A DNA stretch of 64,000 nucleotides from Pseudomonas marginalis (GTDB lineage Bacteria > Pseudomonadota > Gammaproteobacteria > Pseudomonadales > Pseudomonadaceae), in the NCBI RefSeq assembly GCF_008692035.1, contig NZ_VTFG01000001.1, forward strand, positions 3,163,501 through 3,227,500. The letters are read 5' to 3'. Positions 1 through 7,302 of this stretch are shown here, in pieces. The translations under genes were made by a program, and so were the position numbers. Below the pieces are notes generated by a model. The model saw only the letters and a program-made list of their open reading frames with translations, had not been told where the DNA came from and searched no databases. The stretch's first letter is position 1. Each line of letters begins with the position of its first letter.

Positions 1-4
1 CGGT

Positions 5-32
5 ATATGGGGCCACAATTTCCAGGTTCAAG
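5..32 (-). promoter_or_regulatory. Sigma-32-type heat-shock promoter pointing off the left edge
   Basis: Read on the minus strand, CTTGAA (27-32) is followed after 14 nt by CCCCATAT (5-12). This closely fits the sigma-32 consensus (CTTGAA, 13-15 nt spacer, CCCCATnT). It points leftward, away from recN. In pseudomonads grpE-dnaK-dnaJ commonly lies beside recN, so this is probably the grpE promoter; that gene is outside the window and the assignment is inference. Confidence 0.7.
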
Positions 33-144
33 GGTGCAGGCTCTACCAAAAGTCTTTCGCCTGCCCCAGATCAACTTCGGCCCGATCATTCTCCTTTGCA
101 CTAAAAAAGCTGAACGACCGAGCAAATTGAGCTAAGCATCAGGA

Positions 145-174
145 TTGTCAGCCCAGAACAAAACACTGTATAAA
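145..174 (+). promoter_or_regulatory. Sigma-70 promoter of recN
   Basis: TTGTCA (145-150) and TATAAA (169-174) are separated by 18 nt and lie just upstream of recN. The LexA-type box overlaps the -10 element, as expected for a LexA-repressed promoter. Confidence 0.6.
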
Positions 175-181
175 TAACCAG
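166..181 (+). promoter_or_regulatory. LexA (SOS) box upstream of recN
   Basis: CTG-N10-CAG (ctgtataaataaccag) matches the gammaproteobacterial LexA operator core with an AT-rich centre. It overlaps the recN -10 hexamer and ends 24 nt before the recN ATG. recN is a classical SOS gene, so site and gene agree. Confidence 0.8.
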
Positions 182-205
182 ACCTAAAGCCTGGGAGCGG
201 CCGTC

Positions 206-1879
206 ATGCTCGTGCACCTGTCTGTACACAACTACGCCATCGTTGAACATCTGGATCTCGAACTGGATCGCGGGATGAGCGTAATCACAGGCGAAACCGG
301 CGCCGGCAAGTCGATCATGCTCGACGCCCTGGGCCTGACCCTGGGCGACCGCGCCGACAGTGGCGTGGTGCGCCCGGGCGCGGACAAGGCCGACATTCTG
401 GCCACCTTCGACCTCGCGGACATCCCCGAAGCCGAAGCCTGGCTGGTCGAGCGCGACCTTAATAACGACGGCCCGTGCATCCTGCGCCGAGTCATCACCG
501 CCGAGGGGCGCTCGCGCGGCTACATCAATGGAACCCCCTGCCCCCTTGGCGACCTGAAGGCCCTGGGTGAACTGCTGATTGACATCCATAGCCAGCATGA
601 ACACCAATCCCTGCTCAAAACCGACACCCATCGCCGCCTGCTTGACGAGTACGCTGGCGCCACCGACCTTGCCCGGCAGGTACAACTGGCTGCCCAGCGC
701 TGGCGCCAGACCCGACAGGAGCTGGAGCGACTGTCCAATTCCGGTGACGAGCAACGCGCTCGCCATCAATTGCTCAGCTATCAGCTTGAAGAGCTGGAAA
801 GCCTGGGTCTGGGCGAAACCGAGCTGGAACAACTGGAACAGGAACACAAGAACCTCACCAACGCCGAAACCCTGCTGTCTATCTGCCGCCAGGTGGTGGA
901 GCAATGCAGCGAGAGCGATTCCGGCAATGTGCTCAACGCACTCACCGCCAGCCTCAACCGACTGTCCAGCGTTAACAGCGCTTCGGGCTCACTGAGTGAA
1001 GCCACCACCCTGCTGACCAGTGCGCAAATCCAGGTAGAAGAAGCCGTCGGCGAACTCAATCGCTTTCTCGATCATTTCGACGCCGACCCGGCGCGACTGC
1101 AGGAAATAGAAGAGCGCCTGGACACCATCTATACGCTGGCGCGCAAACATCGAATCCAGCCCACCGAAGTGGCAACCATGCAGCAGAAACTGCTGGATGA
1201 AATCGAGACCCTGAACGCGAATGACGAATCCATTGAGCGACTGGGCGAAGAGCTCGGCTCTTTTGCCCGCCACTATCAGGAGAAAGCCCGCGAACTGAGC
1301 GATCTGCGCAAACAGGCTGCGACCAGCCTCGCTGGCGCCGTCGAGCAGGAAATTCAGCGCCTGGGCATGCCGGGCGGGCGCTTTACCATCGAGTTGCGCA
1401 CCAACGCCAGCAATGAGCTGCAGCCCTACGGCCTGGAGCAGGTAGAACTACTGGTCAGCGCCAACCCGGGGCAACCGCTCAAGGCACTGGCAAAAGTGGC
1501 GTCTGGTGGCGAGCTCTCGCGAATCAGCCTGGCGATCCAAGTGATTACCGCGCAAACCTCACGGGTACCGACACTGGTGTTCGATGAAGTAGACGTAGGT
1601 ATCGGTGGCCCCACGGCGGAAATTGTGGGTCAGTTACTGCGCCGCCTGGGGGATCGCGGCCAGGTGCTGACCGTCACTCACTTGCCGCAAGTCGCGGCCC
1701 AAGGGCATCAACACTTGTTTGTGCACAAGGTCAGAGGCAGCGAAGCGACACACACGGCAGTATCCAAACTGAACAAGTCGGAGCGCGTGGAAGAAGTGGC
1801 ACGGATGCTCGGCGGGATCGACCTGACCAAAGAGTCTTTGGCACACGCGAAGAAAATGGTCGTAGCCACCAAGGCCTGA
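206..1879 (+). CDS. recN: DNA repair protein RecN
   Basis: SMC-like ATPase of 557 residues, the usual RecN length, that acts in recombinational repair of double-strand breaks in the cytoplasm. Seen directly: Walker A GETGAGKS at residues 29-36, a long central heptad-rich region (about 150-370), the ABC signature SGGE at 433-436 and Walker B LVFDE at 457-461 followed by VDVGIGG. The ATG at 206 is preceded by GGGAG. The gene stands alone, with its own SOS-type promoter upstream and a palindromic terminator shared with the convergent fur gene. The order recN, bamE, ratB, ratA, smpB is also known from E. coli, which supports the call. Confidence 0.97.
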   Translation: MLVHLSVHNYAIVEHLDLELDRGMSVITGETGAGKSIMLDALGLTLGDRADSGVVRPGADKADILATFDLADIPEAEAWLVERDLNNDGPCILRRVITAEGRSRGYINGTPCPLGDLKALGELLIDIHSQHEHQSLLKTDTHRRLLDEYAGATDLARQVQLAAQRWRQTRQELERLSNSGDEQRARHQLLSYQLEELESLGLGETELEQLEQEHKNLTNAETLLSICRQVVEQCSESDSGNVLNALTASLNRLSSVNSASGSLSEATTLLTSAQIQVEEAVGELNRFLDHFDADPARLQEIEERLDTIYTLARKHRIQPTEVATMQQKLLDEIETLNANDESIERLGEELGSFARHYQEKARELSDLRKQAATSLAGAVEQEIQRLGMPGGRFTIELRTNASNELQPYGLEQVELLVSANPGQPLKALAKVASGGELSRISLAIQVITAQTSRVPTLVFDEVDVGIGGPTAEIVGQLLRRLGDRGQVLTVTHLPQVAAQGHQHLFVHKVRGSEATHTAVSKLNKSERVEEVARMLGGIDLTKESLAHAKKMVVATKA

Positions 1880-1907
1880 GCCGAGCTTTTCCTTATTATA
1901 GAAAGCA

Positions 1908-1933
1908 CGAAGGCGACCCTAGGGTCGCCTTCG
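1908..1933. terminator. Bidirectional terminator between recN and fur
   Basis: A perfect 26-bp palindrome: CGAAGGCGACCCT (1908-1920) followed by its reverse complement. It lies between the convergent stops of recN and fur. T-rich tracts on either side are weak, so efficiency is uncertain. A second small inverted repeat (CGCAGA/TCTGCG) follows at 1941-1957. Confidence 0.7.
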
Positions 1934-1964
1934 ATCGTTTCGCAGAGCAATTCTGCGTCGCTTT

Positions 1965-2369
1965 TTACTTTTTCTTACGGATGTACAACACAAGATTGTG
2001 GTCGACCAAATCGAAACCATGCTCCTCAGCAATTTCGTGCTGGAGCTTTTCGATTGCCGGGCTGGTGAACTCGATAACCTCATTGGTATCCAGGTCAACC
2101 ATGTGGTCGTGATGACCACCGTCAGCCAATTCGAACACAGCATGACCGCCGTCGAAATTATGACGAACCACCAGCCCTGCGGCTTCAAACTGGGTCAGTA
2201 CACGGTAAACCGTGGCCAGGCCGACGTCCTCGTTAGACTCCATCAGCGCCTTGTAAACATCCTCGGCACTCATGTGGCGCTGCTCAGCAGAATCGAGCAT
2301 TTGTAGAATCTTGACTCGTGGCAGAGTCACTTTAAGACCGGCTTTGCGTAGTTCGCTATTTTCAACCAT
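1965..2369 (-). CDS. fur: Ferric uptake regulator Fur
   Basis: Fe(II)-dependent repressor of iron uptake, 134 residues as in P. aeruginosa Fur. The start MVENSELRKAG (ATG complementing 2367-2369) fits the family; a longer open frame upstream has no supporting homology. The N-terminal winged-helix domain covers about 1-83. Metal ligands characteristic of the family are visible: H32, E80 and the HHDH cluster at 86-89. The C-terminal dimerisation domain ends in YIRKKK. The protein contains no cysteine at all, so it cannot carry the CxxC structural zinc site of E. coli Fur. The gene is divergent from bamE, with about 100 nt of shared upstream DNA. Confidence 0.97.
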   Translation of the reverse strand: MVENSELRKAGLKVTLPRVKILQMLDSAEQRHMSAEDVYKALMESNEDVGLATVYRVLTQFEAAGLVVRHNFDGGHAVFELADGGHHDHMVDLDTNEVIEFTSPAIEKLQHEIAEEHGFDLVDHNLVLYIRKKK

Positions 2370-2467
2370 GGTTAGCTTTCTCGCGGATGCTGCTTCGCAG
2401 CTTCTCTTAATACGGGTATGATCGGCGTTTACGTTGTCCCAGCCAAGATAGTGGAAGTCGCCCACCG

Positions 2468-2995
2468 ATGCAAAACACCAAGCTCTTGCTAACCAGTTTC
2501 ACCTTTGTGGGACTGCTCGCACTCGCCGGTTGTTCATTCCCCGGGGTTTACAAAATCGACATCCAGCAGGGCAATGTCGTCACGCAGGACATGATAGACC
2601 AGTTACGCCCGGGAATGACCCGACGGCAAGTACGGTTTATCATGGGCAACCCCCTGCTGACCGACACTTTCCACGCCGATCGCTGGGATTATCTCTACAG
2701 CCTGCAGCCTGGTGGCGGTGAACGCCAACAGGAGCGTGTCAGCGTCATTTTCAATGGCAATGACCAGCTTGTGAGCCTGTCGGGTGACTTCATGCCAGGC
2801 GTAAGCCGTGATCAAGCGCTGCTCGGCAACGATAACGGCACAAACGTGACTGCACCTGTGCAGGAAAGCGAGAAGCCGAAGTCCGAAGTACCGGCCAAGC
2901 CAGGCTCCTTGCTCGACAAGATCCAGAAAGACGTCGACGGGGTCGAAACGGTCCCCGTCCCGACGCCTCAGCCTCTGGACACCAGCCCGCAGTAA
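2468..2995 (+). CDS. bamE: Outer membrane assembly lipoprotein BamE (OmlA)
   Basis: Component of the BAM complex that inserts beta-barrel proteins into the outer membrane. The 175-residue protein has a lipoprotein signal with lipobox LAGC and lipidated Cys22. The SmpA/OmlA domain follows (about 30-115), including the typical stretch [18 protein letters not shown]. After residue 120 comes a Pro/Glu/Lys-rich tail that is longer than E. coli BamE (113 residues) but usual in pseudomonads. It is divergent from fur, the arrangement described for P. aeruginosa omlA-fur. Confidence 0.96.
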   Translation: MQNTKLLLTSFTFVGLLALAGCSFPGVYKIDIQQGNVVTQDMIDQLRPGMTRRQVRFIMGNPLLTDTFHADRWDYLYSLQPGGGERQQERVSVIFNGNDQLVSLSGDFMPGVSRDQALLGNDNGTNVTAPVQESEKPKSEVPAKPGSLLDKIQKDVDGVETVPVPTPQPLDTSPQ

Positions 2996-3010
2996 CATTG
3001 CGGCGCATAT

Positions 3011-3035
3011 AAAAAGCCCGGCATGCCGGGCTTTT
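3011..3035. terminator. Rho-independent terminator between bamE and rnfH
   Basis: AAAAAGCCCGGC, AT-centred loop region, then GCCGGGCTTTTT. A strong GC stem flanked by A and T runs on both sides, so it can serve convergent bamE and rnfH. Confidence 0.9.
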
Positions 3036-3057
3036 TGCTGCCTGTCATTCAGCCAGC

Positions 3058-3360
3058 CTATGGATGCTGCCGCTTCGCCAACGCCGCCTTGGCAGCACGC
3101 AGCCTGCGCACTTCTTTAGGGTCCACAAGCAAGGGCCGATAGATTTCAATGCGATCGCCCGATTGTGCGGGGCGCACCTCCGCATCCGTGACGACCTTAC
3201 CGAATACCCCCAAGGGGCAAGCAGCCAGATCCAGCTCAGGAAACTGCATAGCCATCCCTGACAATTGCACGGCTGCACGCAGACTGGTTCCCGAAGCCAC
3301 CGTCAGCGCCAGCAGAACCTGGCGATCCTCGGCGGCATAAACCACCTCGACCTCAACCAT
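3058..3360 (-). CDS. rnfH: RnfH family ubiquitin-fold protein (RatB)
   Basis: A 100-residue protein of the RnfH/UPF0125 family with a beta-grasp (ubiquitin-like) fold. The start MVEVEVVYA overlaps the ratA stop by 8 nt, indicating translational coupling. Family features seen: the N-terminal beta strand, the DLAACPLGVFGK segment near 44-55 and GDRIEIYRPLLVDPKEVRR near 68-86. In E. coli the homologue ratB is cotranscribed with ratA. Biochemical role is not established; RatB alone is not known to be a specific antitoxin for RatA. Confidence 0.9.
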   Translation of the reverse strand: MVEVEVVYAAEDRQVLLALTVASGTSLRAAVQLSGMAMQFPELDLAACPLGVFGKVVTDAEVRPAQSGDRIEIYRPLLVDPKEVRRLRAAKAALAKRQHP

Positions 3361-3787
3361 GCAATTGCTTGGCTCGCTGACAGAATGCATCCACCAGGGT
3401 ATTGGCCGCCTGATTGAACAACGGCCCCAATGTGGCCCGCACAATCGGCCCAGCGTAATCAAACGACAAATCCAGGCTGATCTTGCAGGCCTTGTCGGTA
3501 AGCGCCTTGAAAACCCATACACCATGCAGCTGGGTAAACGGCCCTTCCTGCAAATTCATTTCAATGGACTTGCCCGGCACCAGCGCATTCCGCGTAACAA
3601 AGTGCTGACTGAGCCCGCCTTTCGCCACCCCAACACTGGCAACCATATGTTCATCACTGCTTTCCAGCACCTCGGCAGTTGAGCACCAAGGCAGGAATTC
3701 CGGGTAACGCGCCACGTCGTTGACCAGGTCATAGAGCGCCTGCGCCGGATAGGGCAACAGGGCCGAACGTTGAATATGCGTCGTCAT
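3353..3787 (-). CDS. ratA: RatA, START/COQ10-like SRPBCC protein
   Basis: A 144-residue START-fold protein. In E. coli RatA was described as a toxin that blocks joining of 30S and 50S ribosomal subunits; homologues in eukaryotes (COQ10) bind ubiquinone, so a lipid-binding role is an alternative. The start [15 protein letters not shown] fits the family. Conserved blocks seen: [11 protein letters not shown] (about 25-35), an AKGGL motif near residue 60 and [10 protein letters not shown] near 87-96. Its promoter region is shared with divergent smpB, also as in E. coli. The coding region overlaps rnfH downstream. Confidence 0.93.
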   Translation of the reverse strand: MTTHIQRSALLPYPAQALYDLVNDVARYPEFLPWCSTAEVLESSDEHMVASVGVAKGGLSQHFVTRNALVPGKSIEMNLQEGPFTQLHGVWVFKALTDKACKISLDLSFDYAGPIVRATLGPLFNQAANTLVDAFCQRAKQLHG

Positions 3788-3910
3788 GTGTGCGTGATTT
3801 CCACAGCTGAGCGGCAAACATCGCGAAACAACAGTCCGATCCGCGAAAGAAAAAAACCAAAGAACTGCCGGTATTGTCCGGGATTCGACCAACACGCTCA
3901 AGCACGCAGG

Positions 3911-3955
3911 TTGACCGTAGCCGACACGCTCGCAACTCCCTATAATGCCGCCCCT
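3911..3955 (+). promoter_or_regulatory. smpB promoter region with -10 very close to the start codon
   Basis: A perfect TATAAT lies at 3941-3946, only 9 nt before the smpB ATG at 3956. TTGACC at 3911-3916 is 24 nt upstream of it, too far for a normal -35. The nine bases between TATAAT and ATG (gccgcccct) contain no purine-rich ribosome binding site. A transcript starting 6-8 nt after the -10 would be leaderless or nearly so. Confidence 0.5.
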
Positions 3956-4438
3956 ATGGCTAAACAAAAGAAACACCCCACAGGGACCATCGCGCAAAAT
4001 AAAAAAGCGCGACACGATTACTTCATCGAACATCGGTTCGAGGCTGGTCTGGTCCTGGCCGGCTGGGAAGTAAAGAGTCTGCGTGCCAGCAAGTTGCAAC
4101 TGGTCGACAGCTACGTATTGCTCAAGGATGGCGAGGCATGGCTGCTTGGCAGTCATATCACCCCGCTGACAACCGCGAGCACCCACGTGATTGCCGACCC
4201 GGTGCGCACGCGCAAACTATTGCTCAATGCCCGCGAACTGGAAAAGCTCGCCGCAGCCGTACAGCAGAAAGGCTATGCCTGTGTCTGCCTGTCCTGGTAT
4301 TGGAGCAAGCACCTGGTCAAGTGCGAGATCGCACTGGGCAAGGGCAAGAAGGAATACGATAAGCGTGATACTGAGCGCGAACGCGATTCCAACCGCGAAC
4401 TGCATCGCGCGGTGCGCAACAAAGGCAAGGAAGAATAA
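3956..4438 (+). CDS. smpB: SsrA-binding protein SmpB
   Basis: Partner of tmRNA in trans-translation; carries tmRNA to stalled ribosomes. The 160-residue protein has the OB-fold blocks [17 protein letters not shown] and [11 protein letters not shown] near 15-45. It also has the basic C-terminal tail ([20 protein letters not shown] region) that enters the mRNA channel. The start [10 protein letters not shown] is chosen from family length; an in-frame extension to 3770 runs antisense into ratA and is not credible. No ribosome binding site is visible (see the promoter entry). Its RNA partner ssrA lies only about 6.2 kb downstream on the same strand. Confidence 0.97.
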   Translation: MAKQKKHPTGTIAQNKKARHDYFIEHRFEAGLVLAGWEVKSLRASKLQLVDSYVLLKDGEAWLLGSHITPLTTASTHVIADPVRTRKLLLNARELEKLAAAVQQKGYACVCLSWYWSKHLVKCEIALGKGKKEYDKRDTERERDSNRELHRAVRNKGKEE

Positions 4439-4473
4439 TCCTTGTAACGATGTAGCCTCGGGACTTCCCCCGG

Positions 4474-5241
4474 CTACATCCCCTTGCGCCGCTCCGCCCG
4501 CGCCACGCGCTGAACCTCCTGACGTACTTCCTCCAACACTTCCTGCACGTACTCCAGGTGACGTGTCGAGACTTCTCGCGCGTGTTCTGCCCGGCCCTCG
4601 ATAATCGCCATGTACAGCTCCCGGTGCTGACTGATCAGCATGTCGCGCGTCTCCGTACGTTGCTGATACATGCCGCCAATATTGGTCACCACGTTACGCT
4701 TGAGCAGGTCGAACAAGCCGCGAATGGTGTGCAGCAACACCGCGTTATGGCTGGCCTCCGCAATGGCCAGGTGAAACTGTGCATCCGCAGCCCCCTCCTC
4801 GACCCGGCTCACGTCATCAACGCGGGCATAGCAATCCTGCAACGTCTCGAATGCAGCGGTCAGCCGCTCACGGTCGACCTCAGTCGCTCGCAATGCTGCG
4901 TAATAAGCACAGGACGCTTCAAGGGTCTGGCGAAACTCCAGCAGGTCACGCTGGGCCTCAGGATTGTTTTCCAGCAGATGCAGCAGCGGATCGCTGAACG
5001 TCGAGCCCAGTGACTCGGCAACATAATTGCCCCCTCCCTGACGGCTCACCAACAAGCCCTTGGCCGCCAGCTTCTGAATCGCCTCCCGCAACGACGGACG
5101 CGACACACCAAACTGTTCAGCCAAAGCGCGCTCGGCCGGCAAGCGTTCACCCGACTTCAACGTGCCCTCAAGGATCATCCCCTCAAGCTGCTCGACAATA
5201 TCGTCAGACAAACGGCGCTGACGCACCTGATCAAACCCCAT
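4474..5241 (-). CDS. lldR: Lactate-responsive GntR/FadR-family regulator LldR
   Basis: A 255-residue repressor with an N-terminal GntR winged helix (about 8-72, recognition helix near SRPSLREAI) and a C-terminal FCD ligand domain (about 95-225). In the FCD domain the metal-binding histidines appear in FHLAIAEASHN and SQHRELYMAI. LldR of pseudomonads represses lldP operons and is released by lactate. The gene is divergent from lldP, and a perfect palindromic operator sits in the intergenic region. GGAGAGTGAG precedes the ATG at 5241. Confidence 0.9.
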   Translation of the reverse strand: MGFDQVRQRRLSDDIVEQLEGMILEGTLKSGERLPAERALAEQFGVSRPSLREAIQKLAAKGLLVSRQGGGNYVAESLGSTFSDPLLHLLENNPEAQRDLLEFRQTLEASCAYYAALRATEVDRERLTAAFETLQDCYARVDDVSRVEEGAADAQFHLAIAEASHNAVLLHTIRGLFDLLKRNVVTNIGGMYQQRTETRDMLISQHRELYMAIIEGRAEHAREVSTRHLEYVQEVLEEVRQEVQRVARAERRKGM

Positions 5242-5387
5242 AACTCACTCTCCACCATCCCGACCACTCGCCGGGCCCTCTATTCTGGCCTATCGCCGCC
5301 CTTCCAGCACCTATCAGAACCGCTTCGATTCACCCGATCAAACCACCTCGCCTGCCGGGCTACGACCAAAGTTTCGCAAGCGGCAAA

Positions 5388-5416
5388 TTGACACATACCC
5401 CGAAGACTTTTAACCT
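5388..5416 (+). promoter_or_regulatory. lldP promoter
   Basis: TTGACA (5388-5393) is a perfect -35. After exactly 17 nt comes TAACCT (5411-5416), a moderate -10. The LldR-type palindrome begins about 18 nt downstream of the -10. Confidence 0.6.
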
Positions 5417-5433
5417 AGCCTCCGGCGATTGTA

Positions 5434-5450
5434 AATTGGTATTACCAATT
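5434..5450 (+). promoter_or_regulatory. Palindromic operator for LldR
   Basis: AATTGGTATTACCAATT is a perfect 17-bp inverted repeat with a TGGTNNNACCA core, the pattern known for FadR-subfamily GntR regulators and for LldR sites. Its position just after the lldP -10 suits repression by blocking elongation or promoter clearance. Binding is inferred. Confidence 0.8.
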
Positions 5451-5502
5451 ATCCAAATCGACTATGAAGTGCCTGACCAACAACAATTAGGGGCCACCCC
5501 AT

Positions 5503-7197
5503 ATGCAAACCTGGCAACAGCTCTACAGCCCGCTCGGCAGCCTCGGCCTGTCCGCACTGGCCGCCGTTATTCCGATCGTGTTCTTCTTCCTGGCTCTGGC
5601 CGTGTTTCGCCTCAAAGGCCACGTGGCCGGCAGCATCACGCTGGCGTTGTCGATACTGGTAGCGATCTTTGCCTTCCACATGCCAGTGGACATGGCGCTG
5701 GCCGCCGCCGGTTACGGTTTTGCCTATGGCCTGTGGCCTATTGCCTGGATCATTGTCGCGGCGGTGTTTCTCTACAAACTCACCGTCAAGAGCGGCCAAT
5801 TCGAGATCATCCGCAGCTCTGTCCTGTCGATCACCGATGACCAGCGTCTGCAGGTGCTGTTGATCGGCTTCTGCTTCGGCGCATTCCTGGAAGGTGCTGC
5901 CGGTTTCGGCGCCCCCGTGGCGATTACCGCCGCACTGCTGGTAGGCCTGGGCTTCAACCCTCTGTACGCGGCCGGCCTGTGCCTGATTGCCAACACCGCA
6001 CCCGTCGCCTTTGGCGCCCTGGGAATTCCGATCATCGTTGCCGGGCAAGTGACCGGAATCGATGCATTCAAAATCGGCGCCATGACTGGCCGCCAACTGC
6101 CGCTGCTGTCGCTGTTCGTGCCGTTCTGGCTGGTCTTCATGATGGATGGCCTGCGCGGCGTTCGCGAAACCTGGCCAGCTGCGCTGGTCGCGGGCCTGAG
6201 CTTTGCCATTACGCAGTACTTCACGTCCAACTTCATCGGCCCGGAACTGCCGGACATCACCTCGGCCCTGGCCAGCCTGATCTCTCTGACCCTGTTCCTG
6301 AAAGTCTGGCAACCCAAACGCACTGCGGGCGCGCAGATTGCCGGCGCCACTTCCGACGCAGCGATTACCGCCAGCGCCGGCGGCTTCGGCCTGCCGCGCA
6401 GCACCGTCGCCTCACCTTACAGCCTGGGGCAGATCTTCAAGGCCTGGTCACCTTTCCTGATCCTCACCGTGCTGGTCACCATCTGGACCCTCAAACCGTT
6501 CAAGGCGATGTTCGCCGCAGGCGGTTCGATGTACAGCTGGGTATTCAACTTCGCGATCCCGCACCTGGATCAAATGGTGGTCAAGGTCGCACCCATCGTG
6601 ACCAACCCGACTGCGATCCCAGCGATATTCAAGCTGGACCCGATTTCAGCGACCGGTACCGCGATTTTCTTCTCCGCACTGATCTCGATGCTGGTTCTGA
6701 AGATCAACATCAAGATTGGTCTTACCACTTTAAAAGAGACGTTCTACGAGTTGCGTTGGCCGATCCTGTCTATCGGCATGGTGCTGGCCTTCGCCTTTGT
6801 CACCAATTACTCCGGCATGTCTTCGACCATGGCGCTGGTATTGGCCGGCACCGGCGCAGCCTTCCCGTTCTTCTCGCCTTTCCTAGGCTGGCTGGGGGTT
6901 TTCCTGACAGGCTCCGACACATCGTCCAACGCCCTGTTCAGCTCGTTGCAAGCCACCACGGCGCACCAGATCGGCGTCAACGACACGCTTCTGGTCGCTG
7001 CCAACACCAGCGGCGGCGTGACCGGCAAAATGATTTCGCCGCAATCGATCGCCGTGGCCTGCGCCGCTACCGGACTGGTGGGTAAAGAATCCGACCTGTT
7101 CCGCTTCACCCTCAAGCACAGCCTGTTCTTCGCCACGATCGTCGGGCTGATCACCCTGGCCCAGGCTTACTGGTTTACCGGCATGCTGGTGCACTAA
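5503..7197 (+). CDS. lldP: L-lactate permease LldP
   Basis: Proton-coupled uptake of L- and D-lactate (and glycolate) across the inner membrane. The 564-residue protein is of normal length for the LctP/LldP family, with 12 or more hydrophobic segments. Family blocks seen include [23 protein letters not shown] near 127-150, the [12 protein letters not shown] stretch near 469-480 and [14 protein letters not shown] near 510-523. AGGGG lies upstream of the ATG. It is the first gene of the lactate operon, under the promoter and palindrome described above. A 9-bp hairpin and about 100 nt separate it from dld. Confidence 0.96.
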   Translation: MQTWQQLYSPLGSLGLSALAAVIPIVFFFLALAVFRLKGHVAGSITLALSILVAIFAFHMPVDMALAAAGYGFAYGLWPIAWIIVAAVFLYKLTVKSGQFEIIRSSVLSITDDQRLQVLLIGFCFGAFLEGAAGFGAPVAITAALLVGLGFNPLYAAGLCLIANTAPVAFGALGIPIIVAGQVTGIDAFKIGAMTGRQLPLLSLFVPFWLVFMMDGLRGVRETWPAALVAGLSFAITQYFTSNFIGPELPDITSALASLISLTLFLKVWQPKRTAGAQIAGATSDAAITASAGGFGLPRSTVASPYSLGQIFKAWSPFLILTVLVTIWTLKPFKAMFAAGGSMYSWVFNFAIPHLDQMVVKVAPIVTNPTAIPAIFKLDPISATGTAIFFSALISMLVLKINIKIGLTTLKETFYELRWPILSIGMVLAFAFVTNYSGMSSTMALVLAGTGAAFPFFSPFLGWLGVFLTGSDTSSNALFSSLQATTAHQIGVNDTLLVAANTSGGVTGKMISPQSIAVACAATGLVGKESDLFRFTLKHSLFFATIVGLITLAQAYWFTGMLVH

Positions 7198-7219
7198 AGC
7201 CGTAGCAATAGGGTCATAA

Positions 7220-7248
7220 CCGACGCCGGGCTATAACTTCGGCGTCGG
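7220..7248 (+). other. Hairpin between lldP and dld
   Basis: CCGACGCCG (7220-7228) and CGGCGTCGG (7240-7248) form a perfect 9-bp stem with an 11-nt loop. No T run follows, so it is not a typical terminator. It lies where lldD is found in other pseudomonads and might protect or attenuate the message. Confidence 0.5.
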
Positions 7249-7302
7249 CTTTGCGCAATCGTGTCAATACGGCGCCCAGGGGGTGCTGATCCTGGAGGAC
7301 CA

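Noticed and set aside
3770..3955. 62-codon N-terminal extension of smpB
   Set aside because: No family member has it; it overlaps the ratA start antisense and its composition is not protein-like.
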